Of a stretch of DNA of 64,000 bases, positions 54,704 to 63,689 are shown in pieces. Origin of the DNA: Leptospira semungkisensis (lineage in GTDB: Bacteria; Spirochaetota; Leptospiria; Leptospirales; Leptospiraceae); the NCBI RefSeq assembly GCF_004770055.1, contig NZ_RQEP01000005.1, positions 806,001 through 870,000 on the forward strand, read 5' to 3'. The notes beneath the pieces were generated by a model. It saw only the letters and a program-made list of their open reading frames with translations, was not told the DNA's origin and did not search any database. The number at the start of each line of letters is the position of its first letter. Positions within the stretch are counted from its first letter, which is position 1. The position numbers were made by a program, and so were the translations under genes.

Positions 54704-56170
54704 TTATTCACCACCACCCAAGGAGAAGGCTCTCTTGCCTTGGAATTTGTACAGATTTTCTGTCTGCACACTATCTAGTCCTGCTTCTGCGATTCTTAAT
54801 AATAATTTGGCTACCTGCTCCGCTTGGATGCCGGCATAATTATCCCCTATTTCTCCGTCTGCAGTGTTGGAACTCACAAACCTACATCTCCAATGATCCG
54901 TAAGGAAAGTTTCCGGCGCTCCGTTCGGATATACCTTCACTCCTCGATTTGTGATCATTCTTAGTTTTAAATCTCCTGAGATCGTGCCCAGTTTTTTGCC
55001 TAGCTCGTCAGGAGTTCCAGGAGCCCAGTCCAAGAACACATCTACTCCTACTAATTCTTTTTGCAGAGCGACTCTTTTGTATTCCGGAATGTGGATGGCT
55101 TTTGCTTTTCCGAAAGAAACAGGTTTAAATTTCTCGGGTAGGTGTCCTAGGTTTCCGATGACTGCATCTGCGAATTCCTTAGTTCCTACTTTGATCCGGC
55201 TGACTCCCGCCTTGAAAATATCTCCTGTATGGATCCCTTCTTCAATTGTTAAAAGCCAAGCATTTTGGACCTTGGCTGCTATGTCAGGTTGACCAATATG
55301 AACTAGCATCATGACTGCTGCGTTCAATAGACCGCTTGGGTTTGCCATATTCTTTCCTGCGATGTCGGGAGCGGATCCATGAATGGCTTCAAACATAGAA
55401 ACTACTTCGCCAATATTTGCAGAGCCTGCCATTCCTACTGAACCTGCAACTTGAGCGACGATATCTGAAATGATATCTCCGTATAAATTCAAGGTCACAA
55501 CCACGTCGTAAGTCTGAGGTCTTTCCGCAAGGTGAGCTGCGCCTATATCGATGATCTCACTAGCAGCTTCTAAATCGGGATAATCTTTCGCGATCTCTTT
55601 GAATACCTCGTGAAATAATCCGTCAGACTGCTTCATGATATTGTCTTTGACCATGGCGGTTACTTTCTTTCTACCATACGCCTTAGCATACTCGAACGCA
55701 TAACGGATGATCTTTTCAGAGCCAGGTCGAGAGATTAATTTGAGACATTGAACAGTATCGGAGGTTTGCTTGTGCTCGATCCCGGTATAAAGATCTTCTT
55801 CATTCTCTCTTACGATTACCACATCGAGTTTTGGATGCTTGGTATCAACATAAGGATAAAGGGAAATACATGGGCGAACATTGGCAAATAGACCTAATGT
55901 GGTTCTCACTGTTACGTTTAAACTCTTGTAACCTCCACCTTGAGGAGTAGTGATCGGAGCCTTAAAGAATACTTTCGTTTCTCTTAATATATCCCAGGCA
56001 GAAGGTTCTATTCCGGCGCTATGGCCTTTTTTATAGACTTGTTCTCCGATATCGATAAAGACAGGTTCTATTTTTGCGCCGGCAGCTTCGAGAATTCGCA
56101 GAGTAGAGTCCATTATTTCGGGACCGATGCCGTCCCCTTTCGCTACTGCGATTTTCTTTTTAGCGGTCAT
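54704..56170 (-). CDS. icd: Isocitrate dehydrogenase, long (Thermus-type) form
   Basis: 488 residues. Iso/isopropylmalate dehydrogenase fold: KIAVAKGDGIGPEIM at the start, VTVRTTLGLFANVRP, VIVRENEEDLYTGIE and the metal-binding NLYGDIISDIVAQVAGSVGMAGSANIG. An extra C-terminal domain of about 140 residues (from around residue 345) is found in Thermus thermophilus and Rickettsia forms. It oxidatively decarboxylates isocitrate to 2-oxoglutarate in the citric acid cycle. NAD or NADP use cannot be decided by eye. GGAGGAAATC lies before the ATG. The gene converges with the response regulator. Confidence 0.9.
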   Translation of the reverse strand: MTAKKKIAVAKGDGIGPEIMDSTLRILEAAGAKIEPVFIDIGEQVYKKGHSAGIEPSAWDILRETKVFFKAPITTPQGGGYKSLNVTVRTTLGLFANVRPCISLYPYVDTKHPKLDVVIVRENEEDLYTGIEHKQTSDTVQCLKLISRPGSEKIIRYAFEYAKAYGRKKVTAMVKDNIMKQSDGLFHEVFKEIAKDYPDLEAASEIIDIGAAHLAERPQTYDVVVTLNLYGDIISDIVAQVAGSVGMAGSANIGEVVSMFEAIHGSAPDIAGKNMANPSGLLNAAVMMLVHIGQPDIAAKVQNAWLLTIEEGIHTGDIFKAGVSRIKVGTKEFADAVIGNLGHLPEKFKPVSFGKAKAIHIPEYKRVALQKELVGVDVFLDWAPGTPDELGKKLGTISGDLKLRMITNRGVKVYPNGAPETFLTDHWRCRFVSSNTADGEIGDNYAGIQAEQVAKLLLRIAEAGLDSVQTENLYKFQGKRAFSLGGGE

Positions 56171-56227
56171 GATTTCCTCCGGTCGTCAGTCTTATTTCAG
56201 TATTCTGTATGACCGGGTCAATCTGGA

Positions 56228-57424
56228 TTAATTCCACGGATAGAATTCTAAAAGTTCTCCATCTTGGATTTTTTCTTTGTCCGAAAATTGGACCGCAAGA
56301 CCATCGGAGAAAATTCCAGCACGAATATCTCCACTGCCATTGGTTTTGTTTTCAGTTAAGACCGTGGTTTGTTTTCTTTCTAGTCGAACGGGAAAGAATT
56401 CGGTGAGCTGATTCTTCTTCTTTCTTTCTCCTAAGAATGGAAGAAGAAGGGGAGACTCTGTCGGGAGACATAGAAATTTTCGAATATACGATTCTACGAA
56501 AATACGAAAGCAAACTTGCACGCTAAATGGATTGCCTGGAAGACCAAAGACTGCTTGCTTACCTTTCATTCCAAACCAGACCGGTTTGCCAGGTTTGATC
56601 CTAACCTTGTGAAAGATCTCTTGTACTCCTTTACTTTGTAGAACTTTAGGAACCAAGTCTAGATTTCCCATGGAGACTCCACCGGACAGAATAAGTATGT
56701 CGGAGTCTAGACCTTGTTGTACTGCATTTTCTAAGAGTGAAATATCATCGCCAACCCTAACGATCGACTCAGGGACGATTCCATATTTTTGAAGAAGGGA
56801 CCGTATAGAATATGAATTGGAATCTCTGATCTGCCAAGGTTTCGGGATTTCTTCGATCCCTACGATTTCGTTTCCGGTAGAGATGATCCGTACTTTAGGA
56901 AGTTTTGATATTTGTACCTGGCTTCTTCCTAAAGAAGCGAGAAGAGAAAAAATAGCAGTATTGATCTCTGTTCCTTCGAGAAGGATTTCTTCTCCGGTTT
57001 TTAGATCTTCTCCTTGGATCGCTATATTTGCGAAAGAAGAAGTCTTATCTGTTTCGAAACGAACCTGCTTTTTTCCTTCGGAGATTCCCTGATCCACAGA
57101 ATCTTCTACCTTAATCACTAGATCGAATCCGCTCGGAACAGGGGCTCCTGTCATGATACGGATCGCTTCTTCTCCTTCTTTCAAGGAGAAGGATTCGCCT
57201 GCATGCAATTCTCTTTCGTACGAATAGATTCTTTCTTTGGAAAATCCTTGGGAACGAAGTGCGAATCCATCCATGGTTGCTCTGTTGAAAGGAGGGTAAT
57301 CGCGGTCCGCAAGTATCTTCTCTCTTAATACTTTGCCGGAAGAATGTTCCAATGGAACTGAAATGATCTCGCTCTTAGCTGCGGAAGATTCTATTAGTTT
57401 GATTGCTTCTTGTGAGGAGATCAA
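56228..57424 (-). CDS. moeA: Molybdopterin molybdenumtransferase MoeA
   Basis: 398 residues. MoeA motifs: RDYPPFNRATMDGFALRSQ at about 40-58, IRIMTGAPVPSGFDLVIKVEDS, ILSGGVSMGNLDLVPKVL (the MPT-binding GGVSxG), and GLPGNPFSVQVCF. It inserts molybdate into adenylated molybdopterin to finish Moco. The TTG start at 57424 has AGGAGAAGGACA upstream and overlaps the MoaCB gene by four nt (TTGA). The neighbours narK, nirBD and nitrate reductase show that nitrate reductase is the user. Confidence 0.93.
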   Translation of the reverse strand: MISSQEAIKLIESSAAKSEIISVPLEHSSGKVLREKILADRDYPPFNRATMDGFALRSQGFSKERIYSYERELHAGESFSLKEGEEAIRIMTGAPVPSGFDLVIKVEDSVDQGISEGKKQVRFETDKTSSFANIAIQGEDLKTGEEILLEGTEINTAIFSLLASLGRSQVQISKLPKVRIISTGNEIVGIEEIPKPWQIRDSNSYSIRSLLQKYGIVPESIVRVGDDISLLENAVQQGLDSDILILSGGVSMGNLDLVPKVLQSKGVQEIFHKVRIKPGKPVWFGMKGKQAVFGLPGNPFSVQVCFRIFVESYIRKFLCLPTESPLLLPFLGERKKKNQLTEFFPVRLERKQTTVLTENKTNGSGDIRAGIFSDGLAVQFSDKEKIQDGELLEFYPWN

Positions 57425-58335
57425 TGTCCTTCTCCTCTCATCATCTTTTTTGCATGAAAGATAGCGGGTAGAATTGCCTGCATACTTTCAGTCGCTCCAT
57501 TCGTGCTACCTGGAACACATACGATCAAGGTCTTGCCGATCCGCCCTGCAAGAGAACGGGAGAGCATTGCGAATGGAGTTCTATCTTGTCCGAAGGAACG
57601 CATCGCTTCTGCGATTCCAGGAATTTCCTGATCTAAGATTTCTTTGATAGCCTCTGTGGTATTATCTCTCGGGCCAAGACCGGTCCCTCCGGTTGTAACG
57701 ATCAGATCTAATCCTTCCTTGACCCACTCTGTTACTTTTTTCTGGATTGTCTCCGGTTCGTCCGGAACAATTTCTGAATGAAGGGTCTCGACCCCATGTT
57801 CATTCAGAAGTTCTAATATTGCTTTTCCGGATCCATCTTCTCTCTTGCCTGCAAAAGTAGAATCGGAACAGACTAGGATCGCTGCCTTGGAACCCGCAGC
57901 AAATTTGGTGATCTGAGCGTCCGTTTTTCCTCCTTTCTTTTCTAAGAGTTTGATCTCGGAGATGGATAGCTCTTTATCTATAGGTTTCAATAAATCATAA
58001 ATTACTAATGCGGCAACGGAGACTCCTGTGAGAGCTTCCATCTCAATGCCGGTTTTTCCGATGGACTTGGCCGTTGTTTGGATCCGTACCGCATTCTTGT
58101 CATCTAAGACTTCGAATTCGACTTGGAATGCATCAATAGAAACCGGATGGCAATGAGGAATGAGCTCGGCTGTTTTTTTGGAACCGAGTAGGGCCGCTGC
58201 CTTGGCGACGCCGAATAAGTCGCCTTTAGGAAGAGTATTTTCTTTGATTCTCTTTAAAGTTTCCGGTTTGCAGAAGACGAATCCTTCCGCCTGAGCCGTG
58301 CGAAGGGTCGTCTTCTTTCCTGTGATATCGTTCAT
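57421..58335 (-). CDS. Fused MoaC-MoaB molybdopterin biosynthesis protein
   Basis: 304 residues. Residues 1-148 are MoaC (cyclic pyranopterin monophosphate synthase): PKGDLFGVAKAAALLGSKKTAELIPHCHP and KTGIEMEALTGVSVAAL with catalytic Lys/His. Residues 150-304 are MoaB/MogA (molybdopterin adenylyltransferase): VCSDSTFAGKREDGSG, TTGGTGLGPRDNTTEA, and VPGSTNGATESMQAILPA. The two steps bracket the pathway, so one polypeptide serves an early and a late step. AGAGGAACC precedes the ATG. It couples to moeA. moaA, moaD, moaE and moeB are not in the window. Confidence 0.92.
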   Translation of the reverse strand: MNDITGKKTTLRTAQAEGFVFCKPETLKRIKENTLPKGDLFGVAKAAALLGSKKTAELIPHCHPVSIDAFQVEFEVLDDKNAVRIQTTAKSIGKTGIEMEALTGVSVAALVIYDLLKPIDKELSISEIKLLEKKGGKTDAQITKFAAGSKAAILVCSDSTFAGKREDGSGKAILELLNEHGVETLHSEIVPDEPETIQKKVTEWVKEGLDLIVTTGGTGLGPRDNTTEAIKEILDQEIPGIAEAMRSFGQDRTPFAMLSRSLAGRIGKTLIVCVPGSTNGATESMQAILPAIFHAKKMMRGEGH

Positions 58336-58403
58336 GGTTCCTCTTTTGCGAAGATCCGCATCGGATCAAGAGAATCGCATACCGAGGAAAATCGCCAGAA
58401 ATT

Positions 58404-59189
58404 TTAAGTCTTGAGATCGGATAGAAGAAGGTTCTTTCCCTCTTCCTTGATCCTTTCGAGCTCGATATAAAAGCGGACGATTTCGCCCAAAATCAATAGA
58501 GAAGGCGTTTTTATATCAAAATCCTTGGCTTTGACCGTGCAATCTCCTAAGGTCGCGAGAATGACCCTCTGTTTGGGAGTCGTTGCATTTTCGATAAATG
58601 CGATCGGAGTAGATTCAGAATTCCCGGAGGAAAGAAGCTTTTCTCGAATATCTTCCAGACTGTTCAATCCCATGTAAACGAGAGCGGTTTTGCCTTCTAG
58701 ATTCAGGTCTTCAAAACTCTCGGAATTCTTTCCGGTTTTCTTGTGACCGGATAAGAATAGGATCTCCCTCGCATAGTCCCGATGAGTTAATGGAATTCCC
58801 AAACTAGAAGCAGCACCGGAGGCAGTAGTGACTCCCGCCACCATCTCGCATTCAATGCCGAGAGAGGCGAGATGTTCCACCTCTTCTCCCGCTCTTCCGT
58901 AGATCGAAGGATCTCCGCCTTTCAGTCTTACTATATTAGAATATTCTTGTGCAAACCCTGAAAGCTTTCGGTTGATTTCGTCTTGTTGGCAGCTATGCTG
59001 TCCAATCCGTTTACCTACGTATTCTAAGATTGCGGATTTTCTGCAATACTTCAAAACTTCGCCTGAGACTAGATCATCGTACAGTATCACGTCTGCCTTT
59101 CGAAGTAATTTTACCGCGCGTATAGTAAGAAGATCCGGATTTCCCGGACCAGCTCCTACTAAATAAACCTTTCCCAAAGAGGATTTCAT
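58404..59189 (-). CDS. cobA: Uroporphyrinogen-III C-methyltransferase (SUMT), nitrogen-operon copy
   Basis: 261 residues. SUMT motifs: VYLVGAGPGNPDLLTIRAVKLL, VRLKGGDPSIYGRAGEEVEHL, AGVTTASGAASSLGIPLTHR, and LVYMGLNS. It makes precorrin-2 for siroheme. It lies 11 bp after nirD and is part of the narK-nirBD-SUMT run, so its product serves the siroheme of NirB. It is a diverged paralogue of the sulfur-operon copy (9399-10175). The precorrin-2 dehydrogenase needed next is only found in the sulfur operon. Confidence 0.93.
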   Translation of the reverse strand: MKSSLGKVYLVGAGPGNPDLLTIRAVKLLRKADVILYDDLVSGEVLKYCRKSAILEYVGKRIGQHSCQQDEINRKLSGFAQEYSNIVRLKGGDPSIYGRAGEEVEHLASLGIECEMVAGVTTASGAASSLGIPLTHRDYAREILFLSGHKKTGKNSESFEDLNLEGKTALVYMGLNSLEDIREKLLSSGNSESTPIAFIENATTPKQRVILATLGDCTVKAKDFDIKTPSLLILGEIVRFYIELERIKEEGKNLLLSDLKT

Positions 59190-59200
59190 TGGTTGTTCTC

Positions 59201-59554
59201 TTAAGGTTTTTCGATTCCGATATAAACTGTTCCGTCCTCAATGTGGACTGGATATGTTTTTATCGAGTATTCTTCTCCGCTAATACACTCTCCCGTACGA
59301 AGAGAGAATGATTTCTTATGCATTGGACAAGCGACTTTCGGTTCTCCTTTGGAATCTCCTATCATTCCTCTCGAAAGGACCATGTCCCCTGTGTGAGGAC
59401 ATTTATTATCACATGCAAACCATTCGTTCCTAGAGCTAAAACGAAAGACAGCGATCTGAGTTCCGTTTACTTTTGCGCAAGCCCCACCTTCTTCCGGAAA
59501 TTCGGAAACAGGAGCCACTGGTATCCAGACAGGTTCTTTTGCTATAGAATTCAT
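59201..59554 (-). CDS. nirD: Nitrite reductase small subunit, Rieske type
   Basis: 117 residues. A complete Rieske [2Fe-2S] motif is present: C52-x-H54 (KCPHTGD) and C76-x2-H79 (ACPMHKK). E. coli NirD lacks these ligands, so this one can hold a cluster. It partners NirB in NADH-dependent nitrite reduction to ammonium. TAGGAGATAAAA precedes the ATG, and it follows nirB after 9 bp. Confidence 0.9.
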   Translation of the reverse strand: MNSIAKEPVWIPVAPVSEFPEEGGACAKVNGTQIAVFRFSSRNEWFACDNKCPHTGDMVLSRGMIGDSKGEPKVACPMHKKSFSLRTGECISGEEYSIKTYPVHIEDGTVYIGIEKP

Positions 59555-59563
59555 TTTTATCTC

Positions 59564-62074
59564 CTAGTTCACGACTGCTTCTTTTTTTGGCCAGTCGACG
59601 GGACGTTTTTGTCCTCTTTCATTTATAAATAGAACGGTAGGATCTGTATCTCCGCTGTTTATAAAATGTTTATATTTCTTTTGTTTCTCAGGATCTTCTA
59701 TCACGTCTTTCCATTCACAGACATAGCTTCCTACAAGAGATTCCATTTCTGCTTCTAAGTCTTTGTTGATCCCAAGCCTGTCGTTGATGATTACATCTTT
59801 TAGATAATCGATCCCACCTTCCAATTGCTCTAACCAAGCAGAAGTGCGAGTGAGCTTATCCGCTGTGCGAACATAGAACATAATGAAACGATCCATGTAC
59901 TTAACACAGGTTTCTTCATCCAGATCGGCCGCTAAGAGAACTGCGTGCTTCGGATTCACTCCTCCATTTCCTCCGACATAAAGGTTCCAACCTTTTTCGG
60001 TAGCAATGATCCCGAAGTCTTTTCCTCTAGCTTCAGCGCATTCTCTGATGCAACCGGATACTGCGGACTTGAGTTTATGAGGAGCTCTGATCCCTCTGTA
60101 TCTTTCTTCTATGCGGATGGCAAAGGCAGTACTATCTTGCACTCCGTATCTGCACCAGGTGGAACCGACGCAACTTTTCACTGTTCGCATCGCTTTACCG
60201 TACGCATGTCCGCTTTCGAAACCTTCTTCTACCAAATCTCTCCAAATGTCCGGAAGCTGATCCATTTTAGCTCCCAGCAAATCGATTCTCTGTCCGCCGG
60301 TGATCTTACAATAGAGTTCGTACTTCTTTGCGATCTGTCCGATTACGATCAATTTCTCAGGAGTGATTTCTCCTCCAGGAATACGAGGCACAACGGAATA
60401 TGTTCCGCCTCTCTGTATATTCGCGAGATACTTATCGTTCGTATCTTGGATCTCTCTATGCTTTTGGATCGGTTCGTTATAGATACTCGCTAGAATAGAG
60501 GCGACTGCAGGCTTGCAAACCTCGCAACCATTTCCCATTCCATGAGAACGAACCATTTCATCGAAGGTCTTGATCCCTTTTACTTTCGCGATCTGGAATA
60601 ATTCCTGTCTTGAATATTTGAAGTGCTCGCAAACATGCTCGGTGACTACCTTGCCTTGTGCTCTCAATTCTTCTTTTAAGAGAGAGTTCATTTGAGGAAC
60701 ACAACCACCGCAACCTGTTCCTGCCTTAGTGCAATCTTTCAAGCCGCCTAAGTCGGAACATGCTCCTGAACGGATTGCATTCAGTAGATCTCCTTTCGAA
60801 ACATTATTGCAAGAGCAGATCTTTGCATCGTCAGGAAGAGAACCAAGTGCGGAATTTTCTTCCGAAGGAGATCCTACGATCAGTCTTTCCGGCTCGGAAG
60901 GAAGATCCACATTATTTAAATATAATGTAAGTAGATTGGAATAAGCGTCTGCGTCTCCGACGAGAATTCCTCCTCTTAGCTTTTTGCCGTCCGGAGAAAG
61001 AACCAGCTTCTTATAAACCCCTGTTCTAGGATTTGTATAAGCGATTGGAAGATGTTCTTCTTGTCCTAATGCGTCTCCGAAAGAAGCAACATCGACTCCG
61101 ATCAATTTGAGTTTCGTAGAAAGGTCTGAGCCCAGGTATTGTTTGGATTTTCCAGGACTGCAAAGATTGTATGCCAAAACCTCAGCCATCTCATAGCCGG
61201 GTGCGACCAATCCGTATATCATATTTTTATGAAGTGCAACTTCTCCGATTGCATAGACTCCGTACACATTTGTCCTGAGCTCGTCGTCTACTTGGATTCC
61301 TCCTCTTGGCCCGACCTCGATACCGAAATTCTTTGCCAATTCATCTCTAGGACGGATTCCCGCAGAGATAACTAACATGTCTACATCTAGAATGGAACCA
61401 TCTACAAATTCCAAACCTTGGAAAGAAGACTCACCTAAGGCTCTCTTTGTTTCTTTCTGAAGATGGATCCGAACACCTAATGATTCTATTTTGGATTTTA
61501 GAATGGCCGACGCAGCTTCGTCCAATTGTCTCGGCATGAGTCTGGATGCGAATTCAACAACATGGCTTTCCTTTCCCATGTCCAGAACTGCCTTTGCAGC
61601 TTCTAATCCTAAGAGTCCTCCTCCTAGAACTGCTACTTTGGAAATTCCTTTCGCATAGCTCATCATCTTCTCAAGATCTTCTATTGTTCTATAGACAAAT
61701 ACACCTTCCTTATCTAAGCCTTCGAAGCTTGGAATAAAAGGAGATGAACCTGTGGCAAATACCAATTCATCAAATTCGAGCTCGGTTCCCGCAGAAGTTA
61801 CGATCTTTCTGGAAACTGTATCCAAAGAGATAGCGGGTTGAGAAAGAAGCAATCGGATCCCGTTCGTTCTATACCAATCGGATCCGGATAGATATAGTGA
61901 ATCTACGGATCTATTTGTGAAATACTCAGAGAGATGAACTCTATCATAAGCTCTTCGAGGTTCCTCTCCTAAGATTGTAACCTCGAATTTTTCAGTACCA
62001 CCGAATTCCACGATCTTTTCCGCGAACCTATGGCCTACCATACCATTTCCAATTACGACTAACTTCCGTTTCAT
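59564..62074 (-). CDS. nirB: NAD(P)H nitrite reductase large subunit
   Basis: 836 residues. N-terminal FAD domain with LVVIGNGMVGHRFAEKIVE, then an NAD site VAVLGGGLLGLEAAKAVL. A BFD-like [2Fe-2S] domain has CSCNNVSKGDLL...CTKAGTGCGGC (about 419-455), with another Cys-rich part (GNGCEVCKP). The siroheme/[4Fe-4S] ligands are C635-x5-C641-x33-C675-x3-C679 (CVGSTWC and GCIREC). It reduces nitrite to ammonium in the cytoplasm, with six electrons from NADH or NADPH. AAAGGATATATAAA precedes the ATG. It sits between narK and nirD, and its siroheme comes from the SUMT downstream. Confidence 0.96.
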   Translation of the reverse strand: MKRKLVVIGNGMVGHRFAEKIVEFGGTEKFEVTILGEEPRRAYDRVHLSEYFTNRSVDSLYLSGSDWYRTNGIRLLLSQPAISLDTVSRKIVTSAGTELEFDELVFATGSSPFIPSFEGLDKEGVFVYRTIEDLEKMMSYAKGISKVAVLGGGLLGLEAAKAVLDMGKESHVVEFASRLMPRQLDEAASAILKSKIESLGVRIHLQKETKRALGESSFQGLEFVDGSILDVDMLVISAGIRPRDELAKNFGIEVGPRGGIQVDDELRTNVYGVYAIGEVALHKNMIYGLVAPGYEMAEVLAYNLCSPGKSKQYLGSDLSTKLKLIGVDVASFGDALGQEEHLPIAYTNPRTGVYKKLVLSPDGKKLRGGILVGDADAYSNLLTLYLNNVDLPSEPERLIVGSPSEENSALGSLPDDAKICSCNNVSKGDLLNAIRSGACSDLGGLKDCTKAGTGCGGCVPQMNSLLKEELRAQGKVVTEHVCEHFKYSRQELFQIAKVKGIKTFDEMVRSHGMGNGCEVCKPAVASILASIYNEPIQKHREIQDTNDKYLANIQRGGTYSVVPRIPGGEITPEKLIVIGQIAKKYELYCKITGGQRIDLLGAKMDQLPDIWRDLVEEGFESGHAYGKAMRTVKSCVGSTWCRYGVQDSTAFAIRIEERYRGIRAPHKLKSAVSGCIRECAEARGKDFGIIATEKGWNLYVGGNGGVNPKHAVLLAADLDEETCVKYMDRFIMFYVRTADKLTRTSAWLEQLEGGIDYLKDVIINDRLGINKDLEAEMESLVGSYVCEWKDVIEDPEKQKKYKHFINSGDTDPTVLFINERGQKRPVDWPKKEAVVN

Positions 62075-62109
62075 TTTATATATCCTTTATGCAGTGAACA
62101 GTAATGCGG

Positions 62110-63324
62110 CTATGCCGACTCAAGTTCCAGTAGCCTTGAATCTTCTGCCTTCTCCCATACGAAAGTATTCATGACGAATAGAAGAAGAGCAGCAATCGTT
62201 ACAACTATAGCAAGAACGACGAATCCGAAGGAGAAGCTTCCGGAGACTGCTTTCATTCCTCCAAGAAGATTCGGAACTAGGAACCCGCCCAAGCCACCGA
62301 ACGCTCCGATAAAGCCTGTGATGATACCGATCTCTTTGCGGAATCTCATAGGGACCAATTGAAATACGGAACCGTTACCTATTCCTAAGAAGACCATAAG
62401 AATGATGAAGATCGGAAGAATGAAAACTATACCAGGCAGCCAAGAGATTGCTAGTAGGCAAGTAGCTACTCCGCCAAATACAAAGAGAAGAATGGGAACT
62501 CCTCCGAACTGGTCCGCTAAGTATCCACCGACCGGTCTGACTAAGCTTGCTCCAAAGATGCAATAAGAAGTATAGAGTCCGGTAGTTACCTTATCCACAT
62601 AATACTGATCATGGAAGAAGATTGGAAGAAAACTTGTTAGGCCTACGAAGCCTCCGAATGTTACGCTATAGAGAAGGCAAAACAGAAGAGCATCTCTAGA
62701 GCGAATCGGTGCAAGATATTGTAATAAAGGTTTTTTTGAAGTAGTTCCCGGACAATCTTTGGCAAACGTTAAAAAGAAAACGAAAGCAAAGCTCATCGGG
62801 ATCAGAGCTAAGGCGAATACAAAATGCCAACCGAAAGATCTTGCTAGATCTGGAGCGAATAAGGTTGCTAATACGGAGCCGCTATTGCCCGCTCCCGCAA
62901 TACCCATTACTAAACCTTGATATTCTTTAGGATACCATCTGCTCGCAAGAGGAAGTGCGACTGCAAAACTCGCACCGGCGCTTCCTAAAAGAAGTCCGAT
63001 CAGTAAGACTAAGGGGAGGGTGTTCGCAAATTGCCAACCCAAGACTAAGGTGACCATTGTCACTGCCATTCCGCACAAACCAACGATCCTAGATCCGAAT
63101 CGATCCGACAGCAGTCCCATTGGGATCCTCAGCAATGTTCCTCCCAGTAAAGGAATGGAAACCAGCATCCCCTTTTGAGCAGGACCTAATCCGAATTCTT
63201 CTGTGATAAACACGCTTAACGCGGCAAGAAGCATCCAAACCATAAAGCTGAAATCAAAATATAGAAAGGAACTGAGAAGGGACGGAAAATGTCCGACCGC
63301 AAGGAACTCGCGAAATTTTTTCAT
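62110..63324 (-). CDS. narK: Nitrate/nitrite MFS transporter NarK/NasA-type
   Basis: 404 residues with about twelve membrane helices. Nitrate-transporter motifs: FSFMVWMLLAALSVFI, GPAQKGMLVSIPLLGGTLLRIPMGLLSDRFG, and GAGNSGSVLATLFAP with the Gly-rich nitrate signature; a second such stretch GNGSVFQLVPMRF is in helix 10. It takes up nitrate (or exports nitrite) through the inner membrane. It is the first gene of narK-nirB-nirD-SUMT and is divergent from the nitrate reductase gene, sharing the 365-bp regulatory gap. Confidence 0.93.
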   Translation of the reverse strand: MKKFREFLAVGHFPSLLSSFLYFDFSFMVWMLLAALSVFITEEFGLGPAQKGMLVSIPLLGGTLLRIPMGLLSDRFGSRIVGLCGMAVTMVTLVLGWQFANTLPLVLLIGLLLGSAGASFAVALPLASRWYPKEYQGLVMGIAGAGNSGSVLATLFAPDLARSFGWHFVFALALIPMSFAFVFFLTFAKDCPGTTSKKPLLQYLAPIRSRDALLFCLLYSVTFGGFVGLTSFLPIFFHDQYYVDKVTTGLYTSYCIFGASLVRPVGGYLADQFGGVPILLFVFGGVATCLLAISWLPGIVFILPIFIILMVFLGIGNGSVFQLVPMRFRKEIGIITGFIGAFGGLGGFLVPNLLGGMKAVSGSFSFGFVVLAIVVTIAALLLFVMNTFVWEKAEDSRLLELESA

Positions 63325-63689
63325 TTAAGTAAGTCTCCAACGGAGCTCGATAATTGCTCTCATCTGTAGAAGAGCAAAATGTGTGCCAAGACAGTTACAA
63401 TATTACTAAAATGAGTAGGTCGCTCTTCACTTTGGGTTCAAAACAGGATCGGACAGCTTATACCTATCTTATATTTTTTCGCTTTTTGATATTGTTTGTT
63501 CTAAAAAGAAGAGTATTTTTCCTAGAATTTATACGGATTTTTAACGTACTGTATAATAAATAAGCATGATATTTATCATTTTACTATTTTATCAGCTTGG
63601 CACTGTACTCATTTTAGGTATATATTTCCGCTTTTGAGAAGGTTCGGAAAAATAGGTTCTTCTGGTACGTTAATTGCTAATGATTCTAT
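63325..63689. promoter_or_regulatory. Divergent regulatory region between narK and nitrate reductase
   Basis: The gap is AT-rich and gene-free. On it lie an inverted repeat TTGCTCT/AGAGCAA (63354-63377, 10-nt loop) close to narK, a TATAAT box at 63552-63557, and TGAT-ATTT-ATCA at 63567-63578. The last is a half-site-exact FNR/DNR-type palindrome (TGAT-N4-ATCA) about 110 bp before the nitrate reductase start. It may bind a Crp/Fnr-family regulator responding to oxygen, nitric oxide or nitrogen status. Confidence 0.4.
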
